Shown here piece by piece: positions 25,910 to 35,573 of a stretch of DNA of 64,000 nt. Where the stretch lies: positions 12,904-76,903 of the forward strand of contig JAEWOS010000033.1 in NCBI GenBank assembly GCA_023460855.1, read 5' to 3'. The notes beneath the pieces are model-generated. The model saw nothing but the letters and a program-made list of their open reading frames with translations, did not search any database and had not been told where the DNA came from. The DNA is from Bacteroidota bacterium (GTDB taxonomy: Bacteria; Bacteroidota; Bacteroidia; Flavobacteriales; Weeksellaceae). Within the stretch, counting starts at the first letter, position 1; every line of letters starts with the position of its first letter. A program made the translations under genes and the position numbers.

Positions 25910-27982
25910 ATGAAAACAGCGACCAAAGAGAAAGTTTCACAGGATATTGCTCTGAAGGCATTCCGTCATATGATGCTCGCAAAAGCAATGGCGGATATCT
26001 ACGAAGAGAACAGAAATATTACCAAATACGTTCATTCCACATCGCGCGGTCATGAAGCGATTCAGCTCGCGACTGCTTATCAGCTCACTCCCGAAGACTG
26101 GGTTTCTCCGTATTACCGTGATGAAAGCCTTTTGCTCGGAATCGGTTTTGAGCCTTACAGACTGATGCTTCAGTTGCTTGCAAAAGCGGATGATCCTTTT
26201 TCCGGCGGACGTTCGTATTATTCGCATCCTTCAAGCCGCGAAGAAGATAAACCGAAAATTATTCACCAGAGTTCCGCAACAGGGATGCAGGCAATTCCTA
26301 CAACCGGTGTTGCTCAGGGAATAAAATATATTCAGGAATTCAATATTCAGGAATTTGAAAATAATCCGGTGGTGATTTGCAGTCTCGGAGATAATTCTGT
26401 GACGGAAGGAGAAGTGGCTGAAGCTTTTCAGTTCGCTGCATTGCATCAGCTTCCGGTCATTTTCCTGGTTCAGGATAACGAATGGGGAATTTCGGTAACA
26501 AAAGATGAGGCCCGTACTTCCGATGCATACGATTATGCAGCCGGTTTTGTCGGCCTGAACAGAATGCGGGTTGACGGAACGGATTTCATGGAAAGTTACC
26601 AGGCAATGAAACAGGCCGTTGAGTTTGTCCGTGAGGAAAGAAAGCCGTTGCTCGTTTGTGCTAAAACCGTGTTGATTGGTCACCACACTTCCGGCGTCCG
26701 TCGCGAATTTTACCGTGATGAGGAAGATCTGGAGAAGCACCGTTCACAGGATCCCGGAATTATTCTCAAAAATTATTTGTTAAAGGATGGATTTGAAGAA
26801 AATCTGCTGAATGAAATTGAGGCGAATTGTCGCGCAGAAGCAGAAGAAGCTTTTCAGCAGGCAATAGCCGCACCGGATCCCGAACCTGAAACGGTGAGCA
26901 ATCATGTTTTTGCACCAACACCTGTTACGGAAGAAAGCGGCGACCGCACCCCTGAAAACGGTGAAAAAATTGTGATGGTCGATGCAGCAATTCACGCGAT
27001 TCAGGAACTGATGTGGAAGCATCCTGAAGCATTGCTGTACGGACAGGATGTCGGCGAAAGAATTGGTGGCGTATTCCGTGAAACCGTTACCTTAGGAACG
27101 AAATTCGGAAATAAAAGGGTTTTCAACACCGCAATTCAGGAAGCATATATTATCGGTTCAACTGTTGGAATGAGCGCGGTCGGATTGAAACCGATTGTGG
27201 AGGTGCAGTTTGCCGATTATATCTATCCGGGAATCAATCAGTTGATTACAGAAATTTCAAAATCCTGTTACCTTTCTCAGGGAAAATTTCCGGTGAGCAG
27301 TATTATCCGCGTTCCAATCGGAGCTTACGGCGGAGGCGGACCTTATCACAGCGGAAGTGTTGAAAGTCTTTTAGCCAATATCAAAGGAATTAAAGTGGCA
27401 TATCCAAGCAACGCTGCAGATTTTAAAGGATTGCTGAAAGCGGCGTATTACGATCCAAATCCTGTGGTAATGCTGGAGCACAAAGGTTTATATTGGAGCA
27501 AAGTTCCGGGTACAGAAGATGCCAAAACCGTTGAGCCTGCCGAAGATTACATCCTGCCATTCGGAAAAGCCAATATTATTCAGAATGCCGACACGAATTT
27601 AACAGAGCGCGGAAAATCGCTGGTAATTGTTACTTACGGAATGGGCGTTTTCTGGGCGAAAGAAGCCGCGAAGGAATTTGAAGGTCTTGTCGAGATTATC
27701 GATTTGCGTACTTTAATTCCGCTGGATGAAGAACTGGTTTATGAAAGAGTGAAATTACACAGCAGATGTATTGTTCTTACGGAAGAGCAGTTGCAGAATT
27801 CTTTTGCTGAAGCATTTGCGCACAGAATTACTTCAAGCTGCTTTAAATATCTGGACGCGCCGGTGGAAACCGTGGGAGCACTGAATCTTCCTGCAGTTCC
27901 GATCAATCTGGTGCTGGAAAAAGAAATGCTTCCAAACCCTGAAAAACTAAAAACAGCCATCGAAAAAGTGTTGAATTTCTAA
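25910..27982 (+). CDS. Fused alpha/beta E1 component of 2-oxoacid dehydrogenase
   Basis: The 690-aa protein joins both E1 subunits. The alpha part (about 1-330) has HSTSRGHEAIQLA, YYRDESLLLG and the thiamine-pyrophosphate site GDNSVTEGEVAEA followed by NEWGIS. The beta part (about 350-690) has ALLYGQDVGERIGGVF, FNTAIQEAYIIG and YPSNAADFKGLL. Such fused forms are usual in Bacteroidota and are most often annotated as branched-chain 2-oxoacid dehydrogenase (decarboxylating 2-oxoacids, passing acyl groups to the E2 lipoate). The E2 is not adjacent. Pyruvate as substrate cannot be ruled out. Confidence 0.93.
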   Translation: MKTATKEKVSQDIALKAFRHMMLAKAMADIYEENRNITKYVHSTSRGHEAIQLATAYQLTPEDWVSPYYRDESLLLGIGFEPYRLMLQLLAKADDPFSGGRSYYSHPSSREEDKPKIIHQSSATGMQAIPTTGVAQGIKYIQEFNIQEFENNPVVICSLGDNSVTEGEVAEAFQFAALHQLPVIFLVQDNEWGISVTKDEARTSDAYDYAAGFVGLNRMRVDGTDFMESYQAMKQAVEFVREERKPLLVCAKTVLIGHHTSGVRREFYRDEEDLEKHRSQDPGIILKNYLLKDGFEENLLNEIEANCRAEAEEAFQQAIAAPDPEPETVSNHVFAPTPVTEESGDRTPENGEKIVMVDAAIHAIQELMWKHPEALLYGQDVGERIGGVFRETVTLGTKFGNKRVFNTAIQEAYIIGSTVGMSAVGLKPIVEVQFADYIYPGINQLITEISKSCYLSQGKFPVSSIIRVPIGAYGGGGPYHSGSVESLLANIKGIKVAYPSNAADFKGLLKAAYYDPNPVVMLEHKGLYWSKVPGTEDAKTVEPAEDYILPFGKANIIQNADTNLTERGKSLVIVTYGMGVFWAKEAAKEFEGLVEIIDLRTLIPLDEELVYERVKLHSRCIVLTEEQLQNSFAEAFAHRITSSCFKYLDAPVETVGALNLPAVPINLVLEKEMLPNPEKLKTAIEKVLNF

Positions 27983-28033
27983 ATGGGAATCGGCGTTTTA
28001 TAATAGTTAAAAACAATAAAAAAGAATTTAATT

Positions 28034-28522
28034 ATGAAAAAAATAATTGCCGGATTATTCATTATTTACGGAACAGTTGCATTCGGACAAAGGTCGGAAG
28101 TGTTCCTTTCAAAAATCACCAAAAATCCGATACGCAGAACGAACCTTACACTGCCGAAAAGTCAGGCAGATAAGGCCACAAACCGTGGGATGACTTCCAG
28201 AGCCGCAAGTGCTCCGAAATATCTTACAGATCCTGCTGCAACCGTGGAAACTACTACTATTTTCATTAACAATCCGAACAAAACATCCATCAAATTTGCT
28301 TTGGGAAATAATGACGTGATGTCTATCCATACCATTAAACCAAACAGTTACTGGAAAGGGGAAGTGAACGAAAACTGGCAGAATTTTATTTTGCGTACCA
28401 ACAACAAAGATGTTGCATACAGTATTCGTGCGTATAATTGCTTCAATATTTACTGGAACGGTGGAAAGGCAAGCTGGGATCTCGAAAAAACCAAATGCAG
28501 CCGCTACATCAATCTGGAATAA
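28034..28522 (+). CDS. Secreted protein of unknown function
   Basis: A 162-aa protein with a signal peptide (MKKIIAGLFIIYGTVAFGQ). After a basic, Ala/Thr/Arg-rich segment up to about residue 65, the core reads TTTIFINNPNKTSIKFALG and later SYWKGEVNENWQNFILRTNN. The core looks like a small beta-rich domain of about 100 residues. I recognise no family. It follows the E1 gene by 51 bases in the same direction. Confidence 0.65.
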   Translation: MKKIIAGLFIIYGTVAFGQRSEVFLSKITKNPIRRTNLTLPKSQADKATNRGMTSRAASAPKYLTDPAATVETTTIFINNPNKTSIKFALGNNDVMSIHTIKPNSYWKGEVNENWQNFILRTNNKDVAYSIRAYNCFNIYWNGGKASWDLEKTKCSRYINLE

Positions 28523-28543
28523 TTTGTCCGGAACCGGTTATTC

Positions 28544-29632
28544 TTAAAGCAGAATAAAAATTCCTGCGCTGGCAAAATCTCCCTGAAATTTATTGGCATG
28601 AAGTGAGGTTTCCACACCGATTTGCGGTGTGAAATAATACCTTAGACCAATATTCCAGTAAGTTTTTTGGTTAAACGGACTTTCAAAAAAAACGTATCGT
28701 CCTGCGCCGGCTCCAACCGCAAAACTGCCGAGTTTCGCTTCAGCACCGATTCTTGCGCCAATTCTCCAGTGTTCATTTGATGCTCCGAGATACCGAATCG
28801 TGTTCACATATTCATCCGGATCATACAGTTGTGTGAAGTAAACCGCATCTGCTCCGATTTTCAGAGCAAGAATGTTGTTGAGCTGATAACGGTAGCCGCC
28901 ATAAAATGCAAAGCGCAGATCATCAGAATTTTTCCGCTGATATTTCCCGCGTTTTCCAATGCCCGCAGAAAATTCAAACCGGTTTTTTTTAAGAATTTCC
29001 GGCTGCTGCGGAATTTTATTCTGTGGAGATAATTCAAACGATCTGGAAATTCCCAGACCTGCACTGAGAATATTCACGCCGGCATTCGGTAACTGATAAC
29101 TTCCGTTTGAAAAATGTACAAACTGACTGTTGATGCTGAATTTCCAGTTTTGATCTATTGCGTATTCTGCCGAAAGTCCTGCCTTAAAAACACCGTTCAG
29201 ATGACTGCCGAAAATGTAGGTATGAGGATGCGTAAAAGTGGTTCTGTCCATAAAGGCAAGTCCGATTCCGGGTGTAAATAGCAGTTCAAATTTTTCCCGT
29301 TTCAAAAGCCCGAAATCTATTTCCGCAATCGCTCCGTAACTGTTCCCGTAATGATCATTTCTGCTGATCCCTTCCATATCGGTATAAAACAGCGCAATTC
29401 CTACGCGCTGCGCATTGAGCGAAGAAATCCATTCAGCATTTTTGGGATCAAGTTGTTTTTTAATATTGATTACAGCCGTTGACGCATTATTACTTGTAAG
29501 TCCGGATGTTCTGCCGGTACTTTTTCCAACCAGATACTGAAAACCGGCGTCGAGTTTTTCACTTTGCTGAGCATCAGCAAAACCGAAAGTCAGTACAATA
29601 AAAAAAAGTAAAATTATGCTGTAGTTTCCCAA
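28544..29632 (-). CDS. PagL-like acyloxyacyl hydrolase (outer-membrane barrel)
   Basis: The 362-aa protein has a signal peptide ending ADAQ. The barrel strands have a HFSNGSYQLPNAGVN block near residues 173-187, whose His173 and Ser175 fit the catalytic pair of PagL lipid A 3-O-deacylase (HxS motif). The rest is alternating Gly/aromatic strands, ending in a short hydrophobic C-terminus (GIFILL). PagL removes a 3-O-linked acyl chain from lipid A in the outer membrane. The protein is larger than PagL itself, with about 170 N-terminal residues and a further barrel-like half, so the substrate may differ. It is in the same direction as the MenC-like gene upstream. Confidence 0.75.
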   Translation of the reverse strand: MGNYSIILLFFIVLTFGFADAQQSEKLDAGFQYLVGKSTGRTSGLTSNNASTAVINIKKQLDPKNAEWISSLNAQRVGIALFYTDMEGISRNDHYGNSYGAIAEIDFGLLKREKFELLFTPGIGLAFMDRTTFTHPHTYIFGSHLNGVFKAGLSAEYAIDQNWKFSINSQFVHFSNGSYQLPNAGVNILSAGLGISRSFELSPQNKIPQQPEILKKNRFEFSAGIGKRGKYQRKNSDDLRFAFYGGYRYQLNNILALKIGADAVYFTQLYDPDEYVNTIRYLGASNEHWRIGARIGAEAKLGSFAVGAGAGRYVFFESPFNQKTYWNIGLRYYFTPQIGVETSLHANKFQGDFASAGIFILL

Positions 29633-29668
29633 CTGTGAGTTTTTTAATTATGCCGGATTTAGTGATTA

Positions 29669-30676
29669 CTATCCGGTGTAACTTAACTGGTCGCCTTCCA
29701 GTTTCAGAACGCTTTCAAAATTATTGGTAAACAGCGCACCGGTCCCAAGTCCCTGTGGTAAAGGATTATTTTTCGTGAACGTATACTGCGCGATCGCATT
29801 GAGCCCGATATTGCTTTCCAGTGCTGAGGTAATCCACCATCCGGTTTTCAAATTTTCTGCAATGGCAATCCACTCATCACAACCTGAAAAGCCACCGGCG
29901 AGCGAAGGTTTCAAAATAATATACTGCGGCATTATTTTACGCAGCAGTTCTTCTTTCTCCGTAAATTCAACTATTCCGATCAGTTCTTCATCCAGCGCAA
30001 TTGGAGTCGGGGTTTTGAGACAGAGTTCCGCCATATCGTTTGTATTTCCTGCCTTTATCGGCTGTTCAATCGAATGAATCTGCAATTCCGCCAGCTGCTG
30101 CAGTACGGTTTCAGCTTCAGCAGGAGAAAATGCACCGTTCGCATCCACGCGGATTTCCAGAATTTCGGCGGAATATTGTTGCCTTAGTTCCTCAATAATT
30201 TTTCTTTCCGAATTCCAGTCGACACCGATTTTCAGTTTAATACAGTTGAAGCCGGCAGCGAGTTTTTCCTGAATTTGGGTTCTCATAAAACCGGCATCTC
30301 CCATCCAGATTAAACCGTTGATTTTTATCGCAGAATTTCCTTCAGTAAACGCTGAGGGAAAGTAAATACTGCTTCCGTGCTTCAGATTCAGCATCGCCTG
30401 CTCATAGCCAATCCAGATGGAAGGGTAGTGCAGCAATTCGTGCTTAATAAATTCTGAATCTAGAGAGATATTTTCACAAAGCCACTGCAGTTTTTCCTCG
30501 TAATTATCAATATCATCAACACTCAATCCCCGAAAAAGAGCACATTCACCAATGCCGGTTTTTTTACCTTCCTTAATTGTCAGTATGAAAGTTTCCTTGC
30601 TATGCAGCACACCGCGTGAAGTTCCGCCGGGTTTTTTAAAAATCAAATCGTGACGTTTGAATGAGGCTGTTTTCAT
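29669..30676 (-). CDS. menC: o-Succinylbenzoate synthase-like enolase-superfamily enzyme
   Basis: The form starting MKTASFKRHDLIFKKPGG at 30676 is about 335 aa; an in-frame longer form starts at 30730 but lacks family-like sequence. The muconate-lactonising-enzyme barrel has FNCIKLKIGVDW with the paired Lys, EIRVDANGAF, SIEQPIKAGN and PIALDEELIG as metal ligands. LKPSLAGGF holds the late Lys, and TSALESNIG closes the barrel. MenC makes o-succinylbenzoate in menaquinone synthesis. Dipeptide epimerases share the fold, but the KxK and LKP order fits OSBS. No other men genes are near. Confidence 0.85.
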   Translation of the reverse strand: MKTASFKRHDLIFKKPGGTSRGVLHSKETFILTIKEGKKTGIGECALFRGLSVDDIDNYEEKLQWLCENISLDSEFIKHELLHYPSIWIGYEQAMLNLKHGSSIYFPSAFTEGNSAIKINGLIWMGDAGFMRTQIQEKLAAGFNCIKLKIGVDWNSERKIIEELRQQYSAEILEIRVDANGAFSPAEAETVLQQLAELQIHSIEQPIKAGNTNDMAELCLKTPTPIALDEELIGIVEFTEKEELLRKIMPQYIILKPSLAGGFSGCDEWIAIAENLKTGWWITSALESNIGLNAIAQYTFTKNNPLPQGLGTGALFTNNFESVLKLEGDQLSYTG

Positions 30677-30750
30677 AAAATAAGTTGGTATTTCCGGAAA
30701 ATATAAAGACGCGATTAATCGCGTCTCCATGTCTGCATTTCACAAAAAAA

Positions 30751-31770
30751 TTAATCTTTTACGGCATCCATTCTCATGAATTCCTGTGCTTTTTCCACCA
30801 TTTTCTTGCTGCCGCAGAAAAACGGTACACGCTGATGCAGTTCTGTTGGCTCTATTTCAAGAATTCTGTTAAAACCGTCCGATGCGATTCCACCTGCCTG
30901 TTCTGCAAGAAATCCCATTGGATTACATTCGTAAAGAAGTCTCAGTTTTCCGTGTGGAGCATTTGCGTAGCTCGGATAAATATAAATTCCGCCCTTAATC
31001 ATGTTTCTGTGGAAATCGGAAACGAGTGAACCGATATAACGGGAAGTATAAGGTCTGTCGCCTTCCTGCATCTGGCAGTATTTCAGATAATTTTTAACCC
31101 CTTGTGGAAATTTGATATAATTTCCTTCGTTAATCGAATAAATTTTTCCGGTTTCAGGAAACTTCATATTCGGATGTGAAAGGTAATAGGTTCCCAGACT
31201 CGGATCGAGCGTAAAACCGTTCACCCCATTTCCTGTTGTAAACACGATCATGGTGGAAGAACCGTATACTACGTAACCTGCTGCAGCCTGGTTTACTCCT
31301 TTTTGCAGAAAATCCTGCAGCTGCACCGGTGTTCCGGGTTCTGTCACTCTCCTGTAAATCGAAAAGATGGTTCCTACAGAAACATTTACATCGATGTTTG
31401 AAGAACCGTCCAAAGGATCGATCAGTACGACATACTTACTCAAATGTCCGTTTGGTCCGCATTTTATTTCTACGAAATCGTCACTTTCTTCAGAGGCAAT
31501 TCCGCAGACTACTTCACGCTGCGAAAGTGCTTCAATAAATATATCATTGGCAAGAACATCGAGTTTTTGCTGGGTTTCCCCCTGAATATTTGTATTTCCG
31601 GATACACCTACAATATCCGCAATTCCGGCCTTGTTCACTTCGCGGTTTACCACTTTTGAAGCAAGTCTGATGGCACTTAGCAATCGGGAAAGTTCACCGG
31701 TAGAGTACTGGAAGTCGTCCTGCTTGTCGATGATAAATTCGCCGAGCGTCTGTAGAGCGTTTTCTGACAT
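30751..31770 (-). CDS. fbp: Fructose-1,6-bisphosphatase class I
   Basis: Hydrolyses fructose-1,6-bisphosphate to fructose-6-phosphate in gluconeogenesis, in the cytosol. The 339-aa protein carries the metal and phosphate signature DPLDGSSNIDVNVSVGTIFS near 118-137, SEESDD near 97 and GKLRLLYECNPMGFLAEQ near 280-297, the class I active-site motifs. Start at the ATG at 31770 gives the expected N-terminus. It follows the start of the menC-like gene by 74 bases on the same strand and is divergent from the aspartate kinase gene. Confidence 0.96.
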   Translation of the reverse strand: MSENALQTLGEFIIDKQDDFQYSTGELSRLLSAIRLASKVVNREVNKAGIADIVGVSGNTNIQGETQQKLDVLANDIFIEALSQREVVCGIASEESDDFVEIKCGPNGHLSKYVVLIDPLDGSSNIDVNVSVGTIFSIYRRVTEPGTPVQLQDFLQKGVNQAAAGYVVYGSSTMIVFTTGNGVNGFTLDPSLGTYYLSHPNMKFPETGKIYSINEGNYIKFPQGVKNYLKYCQMQEGDRPYTSRYIGSLVSDFHRNMIKGGIYIYPSYANAPHGKLRLLYECNPMGFLAEQAGGIASDGFNRILEIEPTELHQRVPFFCGSKKMVEKAQEFMRMDAVKD

Positions 31771-31948
31771 ATATAATAATTAAGATTACAAATTTCGGAA
31801 AAATAATCGTACTACAATACCACCGGATTAAGGAATAGAACAAAGCTGCAGGAAATCATAGTGAAATGCAGAAAGACCGGATGTTACAGTTACGCAGCAG
31901 CGCGTGACAGGCACACGAAACCCGTTTTTTTTATTCAGAGTAAAATAT

Positions 31949-31956
31949 TACTTTTG
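31949..31956 (+). promoter_or_regulatory. -7 element TACTTTTG of the aspartate kinase gene
   Basis: TACTTTTG fits TAnnTTTG and gives a leader of about 60 bases before the ATG at 32022. No TTG was found at the standard distance. Confidence 0.35.
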
Positions 31957-32021
31957 AAAAATTTATTAATTTAAACGGTGTTTAATTATTGGGATTAAAA
32001 TGCTGAAAGACAGAATTTTAG

Positions 32022-33260
32022 ATGAAGGTTTTTAAATTTGGCGGCGCATCGGTGAAGGATGCAGAAGGTGTAAAAAATGTTGCTGCTGTGCTCGAAAGTC
32101 AGGGTTTCAACAACTGCCTGCTCGTTGTTTCAGCGATGGGAAAAACCACCAATGCACTGGAAAAAATTGTGGATCTGTATTTTTCCAAACAACCGACATC
32201 AGAAGCTATCGCTGAAATTAAAGATATTCATATGAAAATAAACAGCGAACTTTTTGCAGAAAGTCATCCTGTTTTTGCTGATACTGAATTAGTTTTTGCT
32301 GATTTAGAATCATTCCTTAGAAGAAATAAATCCCCGAATTACGATTTTGTGTACGACCAGGTCGTTAGCTGTGGCGAAATGATTTCCTCGAAAATCCTGA
32401 GTGCATTTCTTTCAGACCGCGGATTTACAAATCAGTGGCTCGATTCCCGCGATTATATTAAAACGGATGACCGTTACCGCGAAGGCACGGTAAACTGGAA
32501 TAAAACTGAAGAGTACATCAGCAATCTTTCAAAAAATATTTCTTACGTTACGCAGGGATTTATCGGTTCCGACGACCATAATTTTACCACAACACTGGGA
32601 AGGGAAGGTTCCGATTATTCGGCTGCGATTTTCGCTTATTGCCTGAATGCGGAAGCCATGACGATCTGGAAAGATGTTCCGGGAGTGATGACCGGCGATC
32701 CGCGAAAATTCCAAAATGTATCACTGCTTTCCAATATTTCGTATGAAGAAGCGATCGAAATGGCGTATTACGGCGCTTCTGTTATTCACCCGAAAACACT
32801 GCAGCCGTTAAAGCAGAAAAATATTCCGTTTTACGTAAAGTCTTTCCTGGAGCCGGAGAAGGCCGGAACAAAAGTGAGCGTGGATTCTCTTAATCAGCAT
32901 GAAGAAAGTTTTATTCTGAAGGAAAACCAGATTCTGATGCGCATCGCGACGCGCGATTTTTCATTTATCGCAGAAAACCACATCAGCCATATTTTCGATG
33001 CTTTGGACCGTTTCAAAATTCGGGTTTCGTTAATGCAGAATTCAGCAATTTCTCTCGCGCTTTGCGTAGAGGATAAATACGGAAATATCGAACAGGTTAA
33101 GGAACATCTGGAAAAAAATTTTAACGTAGATTTGAAAAAAGGACTGGCCCTGTTCACCGTTCGAAATGCCGATATGAAAGATTTTTCAAAATTTTTCGAG
33201 AACAGAAAAATCCTTCTGGAACAGGTCTCCAAAAATGCCATTCAAATGGTAACGCAATAA
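32022..33260 (+). CDS. lysC: Aspartate kinase
   Basis: Catalyses ATP-dependent phosphorylation of aspartate, the first step to lysine, threonine and methionine. The 412-aa protein starts MKVFKFGGASVKDAEGVKNV with the KFGGxS motif at 5-9. It has TLGREGSDYSAAIFA near 190-205, which carries the substrate site, and VPGVMTGDPR near 220. The last ~110 residues carry two ACT-like segments (LMRIATRDFSFIAENHISHI and SLALCVEDKYGN), the allosteric domain that senses lysine or threonine. It is monofunctional, with no homoserine dehydrogenase part. Context does not tell which amino acid regulates it. Confidence 0.95.
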   Translation: MKVFKFGGASVKDAEGVKNVAAVLESQGFNNCLLVVSAMGKTTNALEKIVDLYFSKQPTSEAIAEIKDIHMKINSELFAESHPVFADTELVFADLESFLRRNKSPNYDFVYDQVVSCGEMISSKILSAFLSDRGFTNQWLDSRDYIKTDDRYREGTVNWNKTEEYISNLSKNISYVTQGFIGSDDHNFTTTLGREGSDYSAAIFAYCLNAEAMTIWKDVPGVMTGDPRKFQNVSLLSNISYEEAIEMAYYGASVIHPKTLQPLKQKNIPFYVKSFLEPEKAGTKVSVDSLNQHEESFILKENQILMRIATRDFSFIAENHISHIFDALDRFKIRVSLMQNSAISLALCVEDKYGNIEQVKEHLEKNFNVDLKKGLALFTVRNADMKDFSKFFENRKILLEQVSKNAIQMVTQ

Positions 33261-33308
33261 CCTTCGGAACGAAATTCCGGCAAAAAAACTATAGAACCAG
33301 ACAACTGC

Positions 33309-35144
33309 ATGAGCTTAATCACAAAACAGGACCTGATAAATGTCTCCGGACTTGGCAAAATCGGATTTTTAAGTAATCCGGTTGCTGCAGCTGTCATGAA
33401 GCTTACCAAAATTGATGAGGTAAATAAATTGTACGATAAGCTGAAGGATAAAAGCGGCAAAGATTTTTTCGACAGTTTTGTGCGCGAAAGGAATCTGAAA
33501 TACATAATCTTCGAAGAAGATCTCGCAAAAATACCGAAGACAGGACCTTTTGTACTGGTAGCAAATCATCCGTTAGGCGCAATTGACGGAATTCTGATGA
33601 CGAAAGTGCTGTCGGAAATCCGCCCGGATTTCAAAATAATGGGCAATTTTCTGCTTTCGAGAATCAAGCCGATGGAATCATTTGTAATTCCGGTAAATCC
33701 GTTTGAAAACCGCAGGGAACTGCACAGTTCAGGCGGCGGAATGCGCGAAACGCTGCGTCATCTTCAAAGCGGAGGATGTGTCGGCATTTTTCCGGCCGGT
33801 GAAGTTTCAAACAAGAACAATGAGTTCAGCGAAATCCTCGACAAAGAATGGGAAAAACCTGCCCTGAAACTAATTAAAATGGCCAAAGTTCCGGTGTTGC
33901 CGATGTACTTTCACGCGAAAAATTCCACGCTTTTTTATCAGTTTTCCAAGATGCATCCGAATCTGCAGACCATGATGCTGCCGTCTGAAATGATGAACGA
34001 CCGTGACAAACCGATCAGAATGCGGATTGGAAGGACTATCTCTGTGAAAACCATCGATGAACAGGAATCGGTGGAAGAACTCGGCGAATTTCTGCGACGT
34101 AAGGTTTACATGATGAAAGCGTATTATGAACGAAGGAAAAGACTGCCCGAAATTCTGAAACTGCCGAATCTGAACATTAAGTTCCCCTTGCTTCTAAAAG
34201 ATGAGAATATCATCCGCAACATCATTCAGGAAACGCCGAAAGAAGATATCATTAAGGAGATTGAAAAACTGCGCTGTAAGGACAAACATTTCTTTCGGAA
34301 CGGAAATTATGAGGTGTTCTTCGCAGAATATCACGAAATTCCTTCAATCATGCGGGAAATTGGCAGGCAGCGCGAACTTACTTTTAGAGCAGTTGGTGAA
34401 GGAAGTAATCTGCCGTACGATCTAGACGAATTTGACCAGCATTATCATCATATGTTTCTTTGGGACGATGATGCTAAGAAAATTGCCGGAGCGTACAGAA
34501 TGGGCCTTGGAAAAGAAATTTTCAGAAAGTTCGGCATCAGCGGTTTTTATACCAATTCGCTTTTTGAGTTCGATCAGGAACTGCATCCGTTTTTCAAGAA
34601 AGTCATCGAAATGGGCCGTGCCTACATTCTTCCTGAATATCAGTTGAAACCGCTGCCGCTGTTTCTGTTGTGGCGCGGAATTGTGCATGTGTGTCTGCGA
34701 AATCCGGATCATAAATTTCTGATGGGCGGCGTGAGTATTTCGAATAAATTTTCCGATTTCTCCAAGTCGCTGATCATCGAATTCATGCGTTCGCATTATT
34801 ATGATTCTGCTGTTGCACAGTATATTCATCCCAAGAATGAGTTCCGTGTAAAACTCCGCGACCGCGATAAAGCTATTTTGCTAGAGGATCTTGAGGCAGA
34901 CCTGAACAAACTGGACAAAGTAATAGACGATCTCGAACCAGAATTACGACTTCCGGTGCTCATTAAGAAATACATCAAGCAGAACGCTAAGGTAATTTCT
35001 TTCAACGTGGATCCGAATTTCAACGATGCGATTGACGGGCTCATGTATATCCGGATCAGCGATCTTCCCGAGAGCACGATCAAGCCGGTTCTTGAAGAGA
35101 TGAGTGATCAGATTCGCCGTGAGCAGGAAGGTAATGGAAAATAA
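33309..35144 (+). CDS. olsF: OlsF-like bifunctional ornithine-lipid acyltransferase
   Basis: The 611-aa protein joins two acyltransferases. The N-terminal half has a PlsC-like domain with NHPLGAID at 86-93 (a His-x5-Asp form seen in hemolysin-type acyltransferases), ENRRELHSSGGGMRET and FPAGEVS. The C-terminal half (about 310-570) has the GNAT/OlsB-like fold, with RELTFRAVGEGSNLPYDLDEF near 355 and EMGRAYILPEYQLKPLPLF near 430. OlsF enzymes from Flavobacterium and Serratia use the C-terminal part to N-acylate ornithine and the N-terminal part to O-acylate it, making ornithine lipids. Bacteroides instead use separate GlsB and GlsA, so the fused form fits Flavobacteriia. Ornithine rather than glycine as substrate is inferred from the fusion. 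Confidence 0.85.
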   Translation: MSLITKQDLINVSGLGKIGFLSNPVAAAVMKLTKIDEVNKLYDKLKDKSGKDFFDSFVRERNLKYIIFEEDLAKIPKTGPFVLVANHPLGAIDGILMTKVLSEIRPDFKIMGNFLLSRIKPMESFVIPVNPFENRRELHSSGGGMRETLRHLQSGGCVGIFPAGEVSNKNNEFSEILDKEWEKPALKLIKMAKVPVLPMYFHAKNSTLFYQFSKMHPNLQTMMLPSEMMNDRDKPIRMRIGRTISVKTIDEQESVEELGEFLRRKVYMMKAYYERRKRLPEILKLPNLNIKFPLLLKDENIIRNIIQETPKEDIIKEIEKLRCKDKHFFRNGNYEVFFAEYHEIPSIMREIGRQRELTFRAVGEGSNLPYDLDEFDQHYHHMFLWDDDAKKIAGAYRMGLGKEIFRKFGISGFYTNSLFEFDQELHPFFKKVIEMGRAYILPEYQLKPLPLFLLWRGIVHVCLRNPDHKFLMGGVSISNKFSDFSKSLIIEFMRSHYYDSAVAQYIHPKNEFRVKLRDRDKAILLEDLEADLNKLDKVIDDLEPELRLPVLIKKYIKQNAKVISFNVDPNFNDAIDGLMYIRISDLPESTIKPVLEEMSDQIRREQEGNGK

Positions 35145-35199
35145 TTTGCTTGAAAATCAAACGCTTCGGGCTGTAGATCGCATTTTTCGGCAAAATAAT

Positions 35200-35230
35200 T
35201 TGTGAGATATGCTGAATAGTGCTATTTTTG
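35200..35230 (+). promoter_or_regulatory. Promoter of tRNA-Phe
   Basis: TTG at 35200-35202 and TATTTTTG at 35223-35230 are 20 bases apart and match the Bacteroidota consensus. Transcription would start about 16 bases before the tRNA. Confidence 0.65.
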
Positions 35231-35251
35231 CCCCACTCAATTGAGGAAAAT

Positions 35252-35324
<73 letters not shown>

Positions 35325-35346
35325 CAGAAACAACAGCAATTTGCTA

Positions 35347-35388
35347 CAAAAGCCCTTAAATCTTACGATTTAGGGGCTTTTTCTTTTT
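35347..35388 (+). terminator. Rho-independent terminator after tRNA-Phe
   Basis: AAGCCCTTAAATC pairs with GATTTAGGGGCTT around a TTAC loop and is followed by TTTTTCTTTTT. Confidence 0.75.
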
Positions 35389-35573
35389 AAAACTGTGTTA
35401 AAACAGTTAAAAGTAACTCAAATTTTAGGTGACCTTTCTGGTGACCTGGTACTTTTCAGATTTTAGAGGTAACCGAATTCTCTGCCAACAGCCTGTTCAT
35501 AAGCATCTTCATTAATTGAACATCTTGTGAATAAGGGCACCGAAGAATAATTTTAAACCGTAAAGTCGATTTT

